Part shown: in pieces, positions 37,123 through 45,814 of the stretch | Position numbering within the stretch: the stretch's first letter is position 1 | Layout: each line of letters starts with the position of its first letter | Source of the DNA: Oryzomonas sp. | Lineage (GTDB): Bacteria > Desulfobacterota > Desulfuromonadia > Geobacterales > Pseudopelobacteraceae | Direction: 5' to 3' | DNA: 64,000 bases | Assembly (NCBI GenBank): GCA_031292255.1 | Contig: JARLHN010000038.1 | Span: 49,324-113,323, forward strand | Translations under genes and position numbers: made by a program | Notes under the pieces: model-generated | Told to the model about the DNA's origin: nothing | Databases searched by the model: none | Seen by the model: the letters and a program-made list of their open reading frames with translations, nothing else

Positions 37123-37482
37123 TTAGGAAGCATCGGGTTGGGTGCAACGATTGTAATCATCATCGAAACGGACGATATCGTCTTCATTCAGGTATTCGCC
37201 GTTCTGAACCTCGATGATTACCAAGGGAATCTTCCCCGGATTTTCCAGGCGGTGGTTCTTCCCGATCGGGATGAAGGTCGATTCATTGACATTGACAAAA
37301 AATTCTTCATCGCCACGAGTGACCTTGGCAATGCCGGACACGACGATCCAGTGCTCGCTGCGGTGGTGGTGTTTCTGCAGCGACAAACGTTGTCCCGGAT
37401 TGACCTCGATGCGCTTGATCTTGTAGTTGGCACTCTCGTCCAGCACGACGTATGACCCCCAAGGGCGTTCTCCTCGTTCCAT
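37123..37482 (-). CDS. Cupin, C-terminal phosphomannose-isomerase-type domain (stand-alone)
   Basis: The 119-residue protein matches the C-terminal cupin of bifunctional ManC/AlgA enzymes: ERPWGSYVVLDE, KIKRIEVNPGQRLSLQKHHHRSEHWIVVSG (metal-binding His38-40, His44), FIPIGKNHRLENPGKIPLVIIEVQNGEYLNEDDIVRFDDDYNR. It should interconvert fructose-6-P and mannose-6-P, supplying the guanylyltransferase two genes away. Its separation from manC by a lipoprotein gene is unusual. Confidence 0.9.
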   Translation of the reverse strand: MERGERPWGSYVVLDESANYKIKRIEVNPGQRLSLQKHHHRSEHWIVVSGIAKVTRGDEEFFVNVNESTFIPIGKNHRLENPGKIPLVIIEVQNGEYLNEDDIVRFDDDYNRCTQPDAS

Positions 37483-37497
37483 GTCTTCTCCTTGTTC

Positions 37498-38325
37498 TTA
37501 GTGTCTCAATCTCAAATATGTCCGCAACGCATCCTGCCACGGTTGCAGACGATGGCCGCAATCATGCGCCAGCTTCCCGCAATCCAGCGGCGATTGAAGC
37601 GGCCGCCGCGCCGGACGGTTCAGTTGCTCGGTATTCATGGCGTTGACCGTTACCGACATCCCGGCCTCCTGGAAAATTGTACGGGCAAACGCATTCCACG
37701 AGCAGTACCCACCGTTTACGGCATGGTATACGCCATGGCACCCCTTTTCAATGAGCGCCAGAATGGCGTGGGCCAGGTCCACGGTCCAGGTAGGTGAGCC
37801 GATCTGGTCGTCAACCACCGAGAGTTCGTCCCGCTCTGCGCCGAGGCGCAGCATGGTCTCGACGAAGTTCTTGCCGTGCAGGCCGTACAGCCACTGGGTG
37901 CGGACAATCAAGTGATCGGGGTTGAATACTGCATTCATCTCGCCGGCCAGCTTGGATTCGCCGTAGACACTGAGGGGATGGGGGGCATCGTCTTCCAGGT
38001 AGGGCATTCCCTTGCTGCCGTCGAAGACATAATCGGTGCTGATCTGAACCAGACGCGCTCCGAGCGTGCGGGTTGCCATGGCAAGATGCGCCACCCCTTC
38101 TCCGTTGACCTGCATGGCGGTTTCCCGGTTGCTCTCGCAACCGTCCACATCGGTGTACGCGGCGCAATTGATCACCACGGACGGGCGCAATGCCGTGAGA
38201 ACGCGCTCGGTGGACTGAAGCTCGGTGATGTCGATCCCGTCGATATCCACGCCCCGTCCGCGGTCGCCGAGCAGGGCCATTATATCACGGCCCAGCATGC
38301 CATTTGCTCCAATGACCAGGATCAT
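37498..38325 (-). CDS. rfbD: dTDP-4-dehydrorhamnose reductase
   Basis: The ATG at 38325 (with GGAGG 7 bases upstream) overlaps the rfbB stop; the longer frame to 38391 is not needed. The 275-residue SDR enzyme has GANGMLGRD at the N-terminus, INCAAYTDVDGCE, ISTDYVFDG and YGESKLAGE (catalytic Tyr-Lys). It performs the last step of dTDP-L-rhamnose synthesis with NAD(P)H. rfbA is not in the window and rfbC lies 16 kb away. Confidence 0.94.
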   Translation of the reverse strand: MILVIGANGMLGRDIMALLGDRGRGVDIDGIDITELQSTERVLTALRPSVVINCAAYTDVDGCESNRETAMQVNGEGVAHLAMATRTLGARLVQISTDYVFDGSKGMPYLEDDAPHPLSVYGESKLAGEMNAVFNPDHLIVRTQWLYGLHGKNFVETMLRLGAERDELSVVDDQIGSPTWTVDLAHAILALIEKGCHGVYHAVNGGYCSWNAFARTIFQEAGMSVTVNAMNTEQLNRPARRPLQSPLDCGKLAHDCGHRLQPWQDALRTYLRLRH

Positions 38326-39392
38326 GGTTTGCCTCCGTATTGCTGCGTGTAGTATTCGCGATACGCGCCGGAGGTAACCCCGGCAACCCACTCCTGATTG
38401 GCGAGGTACCAGTCGATGGTCTCGGCAATGCCCTGTTCAAAGGTGTAGGCCGGTCCCCAGCCCAGATCGCGCTTCAACCTTGAGGCATCGATGGCATAGC
38501 GGCGGTCGTGGCCGGGGCGATCCTTGACAAACGTTATCAGGTTGCGGTTTTCGCCGACAGGACGGTCGAGCCGTGCATCCAGCAGGTCGCAGACCAGGTG
38601 GACGATATCGATGTTCTTCCACTCGTTGTTGCCGCCGATGTTGTAGACCGAGCCGGGCGCGGCATCTTTCAAGACCGTTTCCACCGCCACGGCGTGATCG
38701 CGAACATGCAGCCAGTCGCGCACGTTGAGGCCGTCACCGTAGACCGGCAACTGTTTTCTGGTGATGATATTGTGGATCATGAGCGGAATCAGTTTTTCAG
38801 GAAAATGGTAGGGGCCGTAGTTGTTGGAGCAGCGCGTGTTGAGGGTCGGCATGCCGTAGGTTTCATGATAGGCCCGTACCAACAGGTCAGCGCCGGCCTT
38901 GCTGGCCGAATAGGGAGAATTGGCGGCAAGGGGTGTCTCTTCGGTAAAAAAGCCGGTTTCGCCGAGACTACCGTACACTTCGTCCGTTGATATCTGGAGA
39001 TAGCGGAAATCCGGCATTGCCCCGGATTGCCAGTGCCGGCGGCTCTCCTCCAGCAGGACCTGCGTCCCCAGCACGTTGGTGCGCACAAAGATCTCCGGTC
39101 CGGTAATAGAGCGGTCCACGTGAGATTCGGCTGCAAAATGGACGACCGCGTCGATTGTCCGTTCCTTCAGTATCGCAGCCACCAGCGGGGCATCGCAGAT
39201 GTCGCCCTTGACAAAGCGGTAGCGGGGATTGCCTTCGACCGCAGCCAGATTCTTCAGGTTGCCGGCATAGGTCAGGCAATCCAGGTTGGTCACATCGCAT
39301 CCGGGATTGGCGGCAATAAAGGAATGGATAAAATTGGAGCCGATGAAACCGGCGCCCCCGGTCACGAGAATGGATGTCGGCTTGAATGGCAT
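38322..39392 (-). CDS. rfbB: dTDP-glucose 4,6-dehydratase
   Basis: The 356-residue extended SDR has TGGAGFIGSNF at 11-21, HFAAESHVDRSI, STDEVYGSLGE, YSASKAGADLLVRAYHETYGMP and NNYGPYHFPEKLIPLMI, all diagnostic of RmlB. It converts dTDP-glucose into the 4-keto-6-deoxy sugar. Coupled to rfbD by a 4-base overlap. Confidence 0.96.
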   Translation of the reverse strand: MPFKPTSILVTGGAGFIGSNFIHSFIAANPGCDVTNLDCLTYAGNLKNLAAVEGNPRYRFVKGDICDAPLVAAILKERTIDAVVHFAAESHVDRSITGPEIFVRTNVLGTQVLLEESRRHWQSGAMPDFRYLQISTDEVYGSLGETGFFTEETPLAANSPYSASKAGADLLVRAYHETYGMPTLNTRCSNNYGPYHFPEKLIPLMIHNIITRKQLPVYGDGLNVRDWLHVRDHAVAVETVLKDAAPGSVYNIGGNNEWKNIDIVHLVCDLLDARLDRPVGENRNLITFVKDRPGHDRRYAIDASRLKRDLGWGPAYTFEQGIAETIDWYLANQEWVAGVTSGAYREYYTQQYGGKP

Positions 39393-39502
39393 CTCGGCGA
39401 TTCCCCCTCAAGGACAAAAAATACAATCAAAGAAATGTATCATAATTGCGTTTGGTCTGCGAATAAAAAAACATTTGCGGGACAAGCGGCAGAGCCCGAC
39501 GC

Positions 39503-39531
39503 TTGCCCGTGTGATGAAGTTGGTATATAAA
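39503..39531 (+). promoter_or_regulatory. Promoter of the small Cys-rich gene
   Basis: TTGCCC (39503-39508) and TATAAA (39526-39531) are 17 bases apart. An inverted repeat CAAGCG...CGCTTG (39483-39488 with 39500-39505) overlaps the -35 and could be an operator. The coding start is 35 bases past the -10. Confidence 0.55.
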
Positions 39532-39565
39532 ATAGAGAAAATACCACAACAGGGAGGAGAAAACC

Positions 39566-39748
39566 ATGACATCAGCAACCTGCCATTGCGGCAAGACCGG
39601 TCACAGCCACATGTGCATGCTCAGAAGCAATGGAAAAACGGAAGAGATCGCACGCATCACCACCGATCCCAAATTCTACTGTTTCACCTGTGCCGCTGAG
39701 GCGAACTGCGCCGAGAATCTCTGTGAACCGGCTCCCATCGAGGCCTAA
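39566..39748 (+). CDS. Small cysteine-rich protein
   Basis: This 60-residue protein stands alone on the plus strand inside a minus-strand polysaccharide locus, with its own promoter and a strong ribosome site (AGGGAGGAG). It has seven cysteines (6, 8, 17, 39, 42, 48, 53) and His7, His13, His15, arranged as CHC...H.H.C and CFTC....C....C. This looks like a small zinc- or metal-binding knuckle protein. There is no signal peptide. I do not recognise a named family; a metal-handling or regulatory role is a guess. Confidence 0.75.
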   Translation: MTSATCHCGKTGHSHMCMLRSNGKTEEIARITTDPKFYCFTCAAEANCAENLCEPAPIEA

Positions 39749-39752
39749 GAAG

Positions 39753-39883
39753 TTGTTGAAAAACAGTCATCAGGCCTTCGTCCTCGAAAGTCCTTTCGTG
39801 CGGCGTAGCGCTGCTACGCCTCCTCAGGGCATTCTGCGGGTGCAACGATCTGACCATTTTGAACAACCTCAATTTTTCAACAA
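39753..39883. repeat. MITE-like element with TTGTTGAAAAA ends
   Basis: TTGTTGAAAAA at 39753-39763 is repeated inverted at 39873-39883, around 109 bp with a CGGCGTAGCGCTGCTACGCC hairpin. It fills most of the gap between the Cys-rich gene and the GT9 gene and holds no open reading frame of note. Confidence 0.65.
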
Positions 39884-39933
39884 GCTGCCAAGAGACGCTT
39901 GAGACTTCGCTCCGCTCTTTCTTGCAGCAGGCG

Positions 39934-41007
39934 TTAGTGTTTCATAAGTGCGGTTACGGCGTTAAAGACCTCATCGACCGTAATGTCGCTCATGCACTGC
40001 ACAAAAAGGGGACAAGGCGGCGTGGTGCCGAAGGTCGTGCAGGGGGAACAGGGTAGCCTCTTGTTGATCACCACATGGCGCTCTCCCCGCGGTGCCCACT
40101 TCCCGGCCCTCCCAGGGCCGAACAGGGACACGGTGGGAACACCAAGCCCCACGGCAATGTGCAGCACCCCGGAATCGCCGCTTAACAACAGGGCGCTCTT
40201 CTGAATAACCGCCGCGGTTTCGGACAACGAGGTCCGGCCCGCCAGGTTCAGCCCCGCTGTACCGGCAACGATCACCTCCCCCTGCCCTTTGTCGTCCCGG
40301 CCCCCCACCACGACAACCGCGACCCCCAGGACAGCCAGCATCTCTGCCACTTTTCCGAATTTATCCGCTCCCCATTGCCGTTCCGGGATACTGGCTCCGG
40401 GGAAGATCGTTACGAAGACCCTCCCTTTGATCTCACCCAGAAGTGTGTCCCCCCGTTTCGTTGCCTCGCTTGGCACAAAGAGAAAGGGACGAGAAACCTC
40501 ACGCGGCTCGATGCACAACGGCTCAAGCAGCCTGAAAAAACTCTCGATCTCATAATCGTCCTGGAAATAAGGCGTTGGATGGGTAAACAGGCGTGCGCGC
40601 TCGTTGGTGCCATAGCCGATCAAAAGCGGTGCGCGGGTCATGCGTGCAACCACGGCCGACAGGCGGTGCCACTGTTCGGTATCGATGACCACGTCGTAGG
40701 TGGTGCGCAAGACGTGGAACAGCTCGGCTAGCCTGTGATAATGAAAAACATGGCGGACATGGGTGGAGAGCCTGAAGATGGCGCTGTTGCGTTTTTCGGC
40801 GAGGATGTCGATAACCGCGTCCGGGTATGCGGCCTTGATGGCATTGATTGCGGGTATCAGGTGTACGGCGTCGCCGATGCCGCCGGGACGGATGAGGAGG
40901 ATGGTGTTGATTGGATCAGGCTTGGCCTTCATGCCCGGCCGGGTCATTAACGACGCTGCCAGCCGCCCGATCACGGCGTCCAGAGATTTCATCACGCCGA
41001 TAGTCAT
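39934..41007 (-). CDS. Family 9 (heptosyltransferase-type) glycosyltransferase
   Basis: The 357-residue GT-B enzyme has ILLIRPGGIGDAVHLIPAI near 32-50, VTIFPGASIPERQWG..KFGKVAEML in the C-terminal domain, SGDSGVLHIAVGLGVPTVSLFGPG and a Cys cluster CSPCTTFGTTPPCP, all typical of ADP-heptose transferases (WaaC/WaaF/RfaQ). It likely adds heptose to lipopolysaccharide core or glycan. Start overlaps the upstream gene by ATGA. Confidence 0.9.
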   Translation of the reverse strand: MTIGVMKSLDAVIGRLAASLMTRPGMKAKPDPINTILLIRPGGIGDAVHLIPAINAIKAAYPDAVIDILAEKRNSAIFRLSTHVRHVFHYHRLAELFHVLRTTYDVVIDTEQWHRLSAVVARMTRAPLLIGYGTNERARLFTHPTPYFQDDYEIESFFRLLEPLCIEPREVSRPFLFVPSEATKRGDTLLGEIKGRVFVTIFPGASIPERQWGADKFGKVAEMLAVLGVAVVVVGGRDDKGQGEVIVAGTAGLNLAGRTSLSETAAVIQKSALLLSGDSGVLHIAVGLGVPTVSLFGPGRAGKWAPRGERHVVINKRLPCSPCTTFGTTPPCPLFVQCMSDITVDEVFNAVTALMKH

Positions 41008-42359
41008 CGGGAAATGCCATTCACCGTTTGTTCGGCCGTGCCAAGCAGCAGACGATCAATGACTTCAACACCTTGCATGAAGGAATGGTCCATGTTGCCC
41101 ACCTCGTATTTCCAGGCGCCGAAGCGGCCGCGGGAGTAGACATCACATGATTCAAGATACGGTTGAATGAGATTGAGCGCCCTGTCGCGCCCCAGAGTCG
41201 GAACCGGATAGGAGTAGGGAATATCGATAAGATGGCGACTGATTATGTCTTTGGCCTGTTCATGTGCGATCATTTTGCTGTTGACCAACCCCTGGACCGT
41301 CGTATCCATGACCGTCAATGAAGATTCAGGCTTATGCGCGGAATAGGTAGTCTCGCACATAAGGGAGAAATGGTGCTGCGTGTCTCCGTGCGGCACATTG
41401 TGGGGAGAATAGTTATGAAAATTTGTCACCCGGTAGAAAGGGCTGTTGTTTTCCGGGAAGTACATCCAGCATTTTGTGTCCTCCCGACGCCCTTCAAACC
41501 CCAATCCTACAATCAGCCCGCCATTATGAACCAGGCCCTCGGTGGCGGAAACAACAGCTTCCGGCATGGGGTTGCACGATGCGACGAATCGGTCCAGAGG
41601 AGCCGTATTGATCAACACATCGTATGACTCGACCCTGCCGTTGGCAAACCTCACCTGCTTCGCCTCCAAATCGACGGCCTGCATTTCATGATACAGATGA
41701 ATCCTGTCTCTGAACGAATCGGCCACGCCTTCGTAGATCGCTCCGGTCCCCCCCTGTTTCGGGAACTTGAAGGTATTGTTCGGTCCCCAGCTCAAGTCAT
41801 CCCGTTGCTCGGCAATATTTCGCTCTATGCGGGCCAGCTCCACCATGCTGACACGCTCGGCGATCCATTCCTTGCTCATCGTTTCCAGCGGCACGCCCCA
41901 GACCTTGCGGTTGTAGGGCTCCATGAAGTGCTTGACGATGCCGCTGCCAAAGACCGTACCCATCCAGGCGCGAAAATTGGCTGCCTGCGCTGGATCCCCC
42001 TGTAGAGAACGCAAGCCTTCGACACATTCCTGCAAGGCATCGTCGGGCAGGTGGCGGACGTTGTTCTGAAAGGGATACGGCACCCAGGTTTGCAGGATGC
42101 GGACCCAACTCTCCCGCTGGTGCTCGTAGTACGAGTCGTCCAATACATCAGCAATGGCCTTGTCGAAATAATCGTAGTGGGAAAAGAGGACATGGCCGCC
42201 AATGTCCCAGGTAAAGCCCGAATCGTCGAGAAAAGAAGCGGAAAGGCCGCCGACATGACCGTTGCGTTCGAAGAGCTGCCAGTCGGTGTGGCCGAGTTTA
42301 TGGAGATGGTAGGCGGCGCCGAGTCCGGTGGGGCCGGTGCCGAGGATGAGGATATTCAT
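41004..42359 (-). CDS. FAD-dependent amine-oxidase/UDP-galactopyranose-mutase-like oxidoreductase
   Basis: The 451-residue protein has the dinucleotide motif GTGPTGLGAAYHL at 7-19, then ERNGHVGGLSASFLDDSGFTWDIGGHVLFSHYDYFD, and a C-terminal GRFGAWKYEVGNMDHSFMQGVEVID segment. It belongs to the FAD-linked NAD(P)-binding family that includes UDP-galactopyranose mutase and protoporphyrinogen oxidase. In a sugar locus it most likely rearranges or oxidises a nucleotide or lipid-linked sugar. It is the second of four genes linked by ATGA overlaps (41007-44886 side). Confidence 0.85.
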   Translation of the reverse strand: MNILILGTGPTGLGAAYHLHKLGHTDWQLFERNGHVGGLSASFLDDSGFTWDIGGHVLFSHYDYFDKAIADVLDDSYYEHQRESWVRILQTWVPYPFQNNVRHLPDDALQECVEGLRSLQGDPAQAANFRAWMGTVFGSGIVKHFMEPYNRKVWGVPLETMSKEWIAERVSMVELARIERNIAEQRDDLSWGPNNTFKFPKQGGTGAIYEGVADSFRDRIHLYHEMQAVDLEAKQVRFANGRVESYDVLINTAPLDRFVASCNPMPEAVVSATEGLVHNGGLIVGLGFEGRREDTKCWMYFPENNSPFYRVTNFHNYSPHNVPHGDTQHHFSLMCETTYSAHKPESSLTVMDTTVQGLVNSKMIAHEQAKDIISRHLIDIPYSYPVPTLGRDRALNLIQPYLESCDVYSRGRFGAWKYEVGNMDHSFMQGVEVIDRLLLGTAEQTVNGISR

Positions 42360-43501
42360 GCTTCACTCACGGATCTGCACAAATCGTAAAGCTTCTGCGC
42401 CGAATATGACCACCTAAACATCTTGGCCCTCTCCAACCCGGCCTTCTTCAAAGTTTCTACGCGTTGGGGGTTGCAGAGGATTTCCTGCATGGCAGCGGCA
42501 ATACTCTCAACCGAATAGGGATCAACCAGCAGGGCAGCATCTCCGGCAATCTCCGGCATGGAAGAACAGTTGGAAGTTATCACCGGTGTTCCGCAAGCCA
42601 TTGCCTCGATTATTGGAACCCCGAAACCTTCATGCAGAGATGGTAGCAGATATGAGATCGCCCCATTGTATAGATACGGAAGATCATCGTCCGAGACATA
42701 TCCAAGGTAGCGTAGCCTGGTTTCAGAAATCCCCATCCCCGCAGCAACTTTTTTCATCTCTTCAAGGTAATCGGCATCCTTACAGACACCCGCAATAGCC
42801 AGTACGACCTTGCTATCAAGACGGGCTAATGCCTGCACAAGACGTGCGAGATTCTTGTGCTTTAGAATACTGCCAACAAACAAAAAATAGTTACCGGATT
42901 GCAGCCCGTAACGATCAAGTGTCGGTTGCGGGTTTTCAATTATTCGGAATCGGATCTCATCGTAACCATTATAAATGACATGAATTTTATCAGGATTAAT
43001 GTCAAATGAAGCGACAATATCCTGCTTTGTGGATTCAGAAACGGCAACCACGGCTACAGAGCGTTCCAGAATATGTGGCATTTTGTGCCGATACAGGCTT
43101 GTTCTGCACCGACTGATTTCATTTTTGCAATCCTGGATGGAACTTGCAAAATACCGGTAGTGAAGGTCGTGAACAGTGACAATCTGTCTTACAGACGGAA
43201 AAAACAAGCCATCCTGAATAGGGAAGAAAACAATATCCGGCCGGTGTTTCGCAACAAGCCTGCGCAAACCAATCTGATCCCACAAGGCTCGAATGATATA
43301 CTCACGATGACGCAAGAGTGACCGGGACCACGTGAGTGTCTTAATAACAGTTGCATTAGATATCTGCGGGATATGTTCCGAAGCAACAACAACGACAGAA
43401 GAATCAAGACTGACAATCTCTTGAGCCATATGTAATGCAAAACGCTCGATTCCTGTCGCCTGGGATGATTGGGCACAGGTCAAGTTAAAAAGCATCTTCA
43501 T
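42356..43501 (-). CDS. Family 4 glycosyltransferase
   Basis: The 381-residue GT-B protein has HILERSVAVVAVSESTKQDIV, DKIHVIYNGYD, YFLFVGSILKHKNLARLVQAL and the donor-binding SLHEGFGVPIIEAMACGTPVITSNCSSMPEIAGDAALLVDP (EX7E motif). It transfers a hexose-type sugar from a nucleotide donor. It overlaps its neighbours by 4 bases on both sides. The gene is more AT-rich than most of the window. Confidence 0.92.
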   Translation of the reverse strand: MKMLFNLTCAQSSQATGIERFALHMAQEIVSLDSSVVVVASEHIPQISNATVIKTLTWSRSLLRHREYIIRALWDQIGLRRLVAKHRPDIVFFPIQDGLFFPSVRQIVTVHDLHYRYFASSIQDCKNEISRCRTSLYRHKMPHILERSVAVVAVSESTKQDIVASFDINPDKIHVIYNGYDEIRFRIIENPQPTLDRYGLQSGNYFLFVGSILKHKNLARLVQALARLDSKVVLAIAGVCKDADYLEEMKKVAAGMGISETRLRYLGYVSDDDLPYLYNGAISYLLPSLHEGFGVPIIEAMACGTPVITSNCSSMPEIAGDAALLVDPYSVESIAAAMQEILCNPQRVETLKKAGLERAKMFRWSYSAQKLYDLCRSVSEA

Positions 43502-44886
43502 GCCAGCATTTTCTTCTGTTTTACCGATTCCGACATATGCACAATCTTACCAAACAGGTTCTGCGCTGATTCATCCCAAGTAACCCACTGCTTTGGTTGA
43601 CAATTTTCCGAAGGCTTTTCTAAATATGATCGAAGGCACTCAACCAAACTATGTACATCGACAGGCGAAAAGAAGTGGGGATAGTTCTCTCCAATCTCAC
43701 GAAACACCGCAATATCGCTTGCGAAGACAGGACGACCAGCCCACATGGCCTCAACTAATGGCAACCCAAACCCTTCGGCAAGTGACGCAAATATAACCCC
43801 TGCACATTTTTCATAACTATATGCAACTCCGGCATCGTTTATATCCTGGAAACAAAAAAGTCGACTGCCATTATATTCATGCCTGTCAATTCGTGACTTC
43901 AAATCAGAACAAAGCAAACTTGTCTTGCCAATTATACAAAGAGAGGCTTCACCTCCCTCTCGCCAAAACCGGTCGAAGGCGTCAAGCACGAAAGCATGAT
44001 TTTTCCGAGGCTCAAGAGTACCTACCATAACGAACGTTTGCTGCCCTGAAAAAGCCTTAATCAGACACGGGTCTACACTTCCAGGATCAGGCTGAGTTGC
44101 GACGAAGTCGGCCCCCAAGTAGATGTAATCAAATAGCAAATCTTTATTGAACCCGCTAGCGGCAAGATACGACTGTATGTTTGCTAACTCTGACTTGGAA
44201 ATAGAAACGACCCCTTCAATATTGTCTAATACAACAAAGAGGTTTCTCTTGAACGACGTTATGTGGACAACATCACATACTTCCGGCATAGTTATCGGTA
44301 TGATGTCATACAACAACAGTATTTTAATAGCATCGTATCGTTTAAACGTAAGATGCGTACACCTGTGCCAAAAGGCATCGGGGTAAAAAATAATATCATC
44401 AGAAGCAATATCAGCTTCTTTAAATTCATCAAAAGCATTATCCAGATAAAATGCGCATAGAAAAAACAAAGGAAGGATTTTTCGGCAGTACTCAATGATG
44501 TGCAGATGAATTCCGTTAACCCACGACACATCTGATGTTTTTGTTTTCACTCCTGTATTCGCACTGGAAACCGGATCAAAAAAGGAAATTGAGCGCAAAG
44601 CATCGACATTCACTTTCTTACCATAGCAGATCTTATCGAGCAAATTTCTCATTGATCCGAAAACTTTACTCAAGAAGCGGGCACACATTTTTCTATCGTT
44701 ATCTACATTGTATTTGTGAAATTTACCATTTAATGCCACAACAGGAATAACTTTGATACCATAAATATTCGAAATTAATGCATGCCTATTGATGATATTT
44801 CTAACTGTTCTCTGAATCCCAGTATTAATACCAGAACATATGGTTTCAGTACAATCAATATAAACAACAAAATTATTGCGTTCCAT
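43498..44886 (-). CDS. Family 4 glycosyltransferase, AT-rich
   Basis: The 462-residue protein begins like mannosyl- or fucosyltransferase-type GT4 enzymes with FVVYIDCTETICSGINTGIQRTVRNI and has VMVGTLEPRKNHAFVLDAFDRFW and FASLAEGFGLPLVEAMWAGRPVFASDIAVFREIG. The N-terminal half is not recognisable in detail. The coding region is strongly AT-rich compared with the rest of the window, pointing to acquisition from another lineage. First of the four ATGA-linked genes; 208 bases of AT-rich non-coding DNA separate it from the ABC ATPase. Confidence 0.88.
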   Translation of the reverse strand: MERNNFVVYIDCTETICSGINTGIQRTVRNIINRHALISNIYGIKVIPVVALNGKFHKYNVDNDRKMCARFLSKVFGSMRNLLDKICYGKKVNVDALRSISFFDPVSSANTGVKTKTSDVSWVNGIHLHIIEYCRKILPLFFLCAFYLDNAFDEFKEADIASDDIIFYPDAFWHRCTHLTFKRYDAIKILLLYDIIPITMPEVCDVVHITSFKRNLFVVLDNIEGVVSISKSELANIQSYLAASGFNKDLLFDYIYLGADFVATQPDPGSVDPCLIKAFSGQQTFVMVGTLEPRKNHAFVLDAFDRFWREGGEASLCIIGKTSLLCSDLKSRIDRHEYNGSRLFCFQDINDAGVAYSYEKCAGVIFASLAEGFGLPLVEAMWAGRPVFASDIAVFREIGENYPHFFSPVDVHSLVECLRSYLEKPSENCQPKQWVTWDESAQNLFGKIVHMSESVKQKKMLA

Positions 44887-45094
44887 GGTTCCCTCTATAT
44901 AACTGAATTAACACGTCAATAACCACGGCAAATAAATATAATTAATTGAGCTTATTTATGATACAGCTCATGCATAAAATAATCGATGCAAGAACACCCA
45001 ACCAATAAGCACAAGAGACGACATGCAAGCAAATATCCAGGCTATGGTCCCATTACCGTATCATTTCAACGCATAATTGCTGGAGCAATAATAC

Positions 45095-45814
45095 TTATAT
45101 TTCTGACGCGACCATCCCATGTTCAAGCGTAATAACATGGTCACAAATACTGTTAAGAGCAATTTTGTCGTGACTTACCACTATAATTGTACCGTTATCA
45201 GATCGGATATCTTCAATTTTTTTAAGACATTTTGACTGAAAACTTTCATCCCCCACAGCTAAAACTTCATCAAACAGAAAGATATCAGCAGGACTGTGAA
45301 CCGCTATGGAAAAGGCCAGACGCAGATACATGCCGGAAGAGTATTTCTTTACAGCGACATTTATGAAATCATTCAACTCCGAAAAGTCTACTATCTCTCC
45401 GATGCGTCTTTTCAGTTCCCGTATGGACAACCCAAGTATGGTACCATTCATATAGATATTTTCAAAACCAGTAAGATCGGGATGCATGCCAGCACCCAGT
45501 TCGATAAGCGGAGCCACTCTGCCATCGACTTTGATAGTACCTTTAGTGGGATAGGTAACATTTGAAATTAATTTAAGGATTGTACTTTTTCCGGAACCAT
45601 TATGACCGCTCAAACCGAGACATTGTCCTTTATATACCGATAAACACACATCTTTAAGCGCCCAAAATTCACCTTCGGCCAACTCATCGCGACATTTTTT
45701 ACCGGTAATAACCGAGACCAGCTCATCCCGTAACGAGTTGTTCAAGACCTGTTGTTTTGAATACTTCTTCCAGACATGGTTGAACTCAATAACCGGTTCA
45801 TATGACATCCGCAA
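45095..45814 (-). CDS. Polysaccharide ABC exporter ATP-binding protein (Wzt/KpsT type)
   Basis: The 239-residue ATPase has Walker A GHNGSGKST at 70-78, KYSSGMYLRLAFSIAV (signature), Walker B IFLFDEVLAVGDESFQ and VVSHD. The insert LIELGAGMHPDLTGFENIYMNG is specific to O-antigen and teichoic-acid exporters. It lacks the C-terminal carbohydrate-binding domain found in Wzt proteins that read a chain-end mark, so it belongs to the short type. It overlaps the permease gene upstream by 17 bases. Confidence 0.94.
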   Translation of the reverse strand: MRMSYEPVIEFNHVWKKYSKQQVLNNSLRDELVSVITGKKCRDELAEGEFWALKDVCLSVYKGQCLGLSGHNGSGKSTILKLISNVTYPTKGTIKVDGRVAPLIELGAGMHPDLTGFENIYMNGTILGLSIRELKRRIGEIVDFSELNDFINVAVKKYSSGMYLRLAFSIAVHSPADIFLFDEVLAVGDESFQSKCLKKIEDIRSDNGTIIVVSHDKIALNSICDHVITLEHGMVASEI

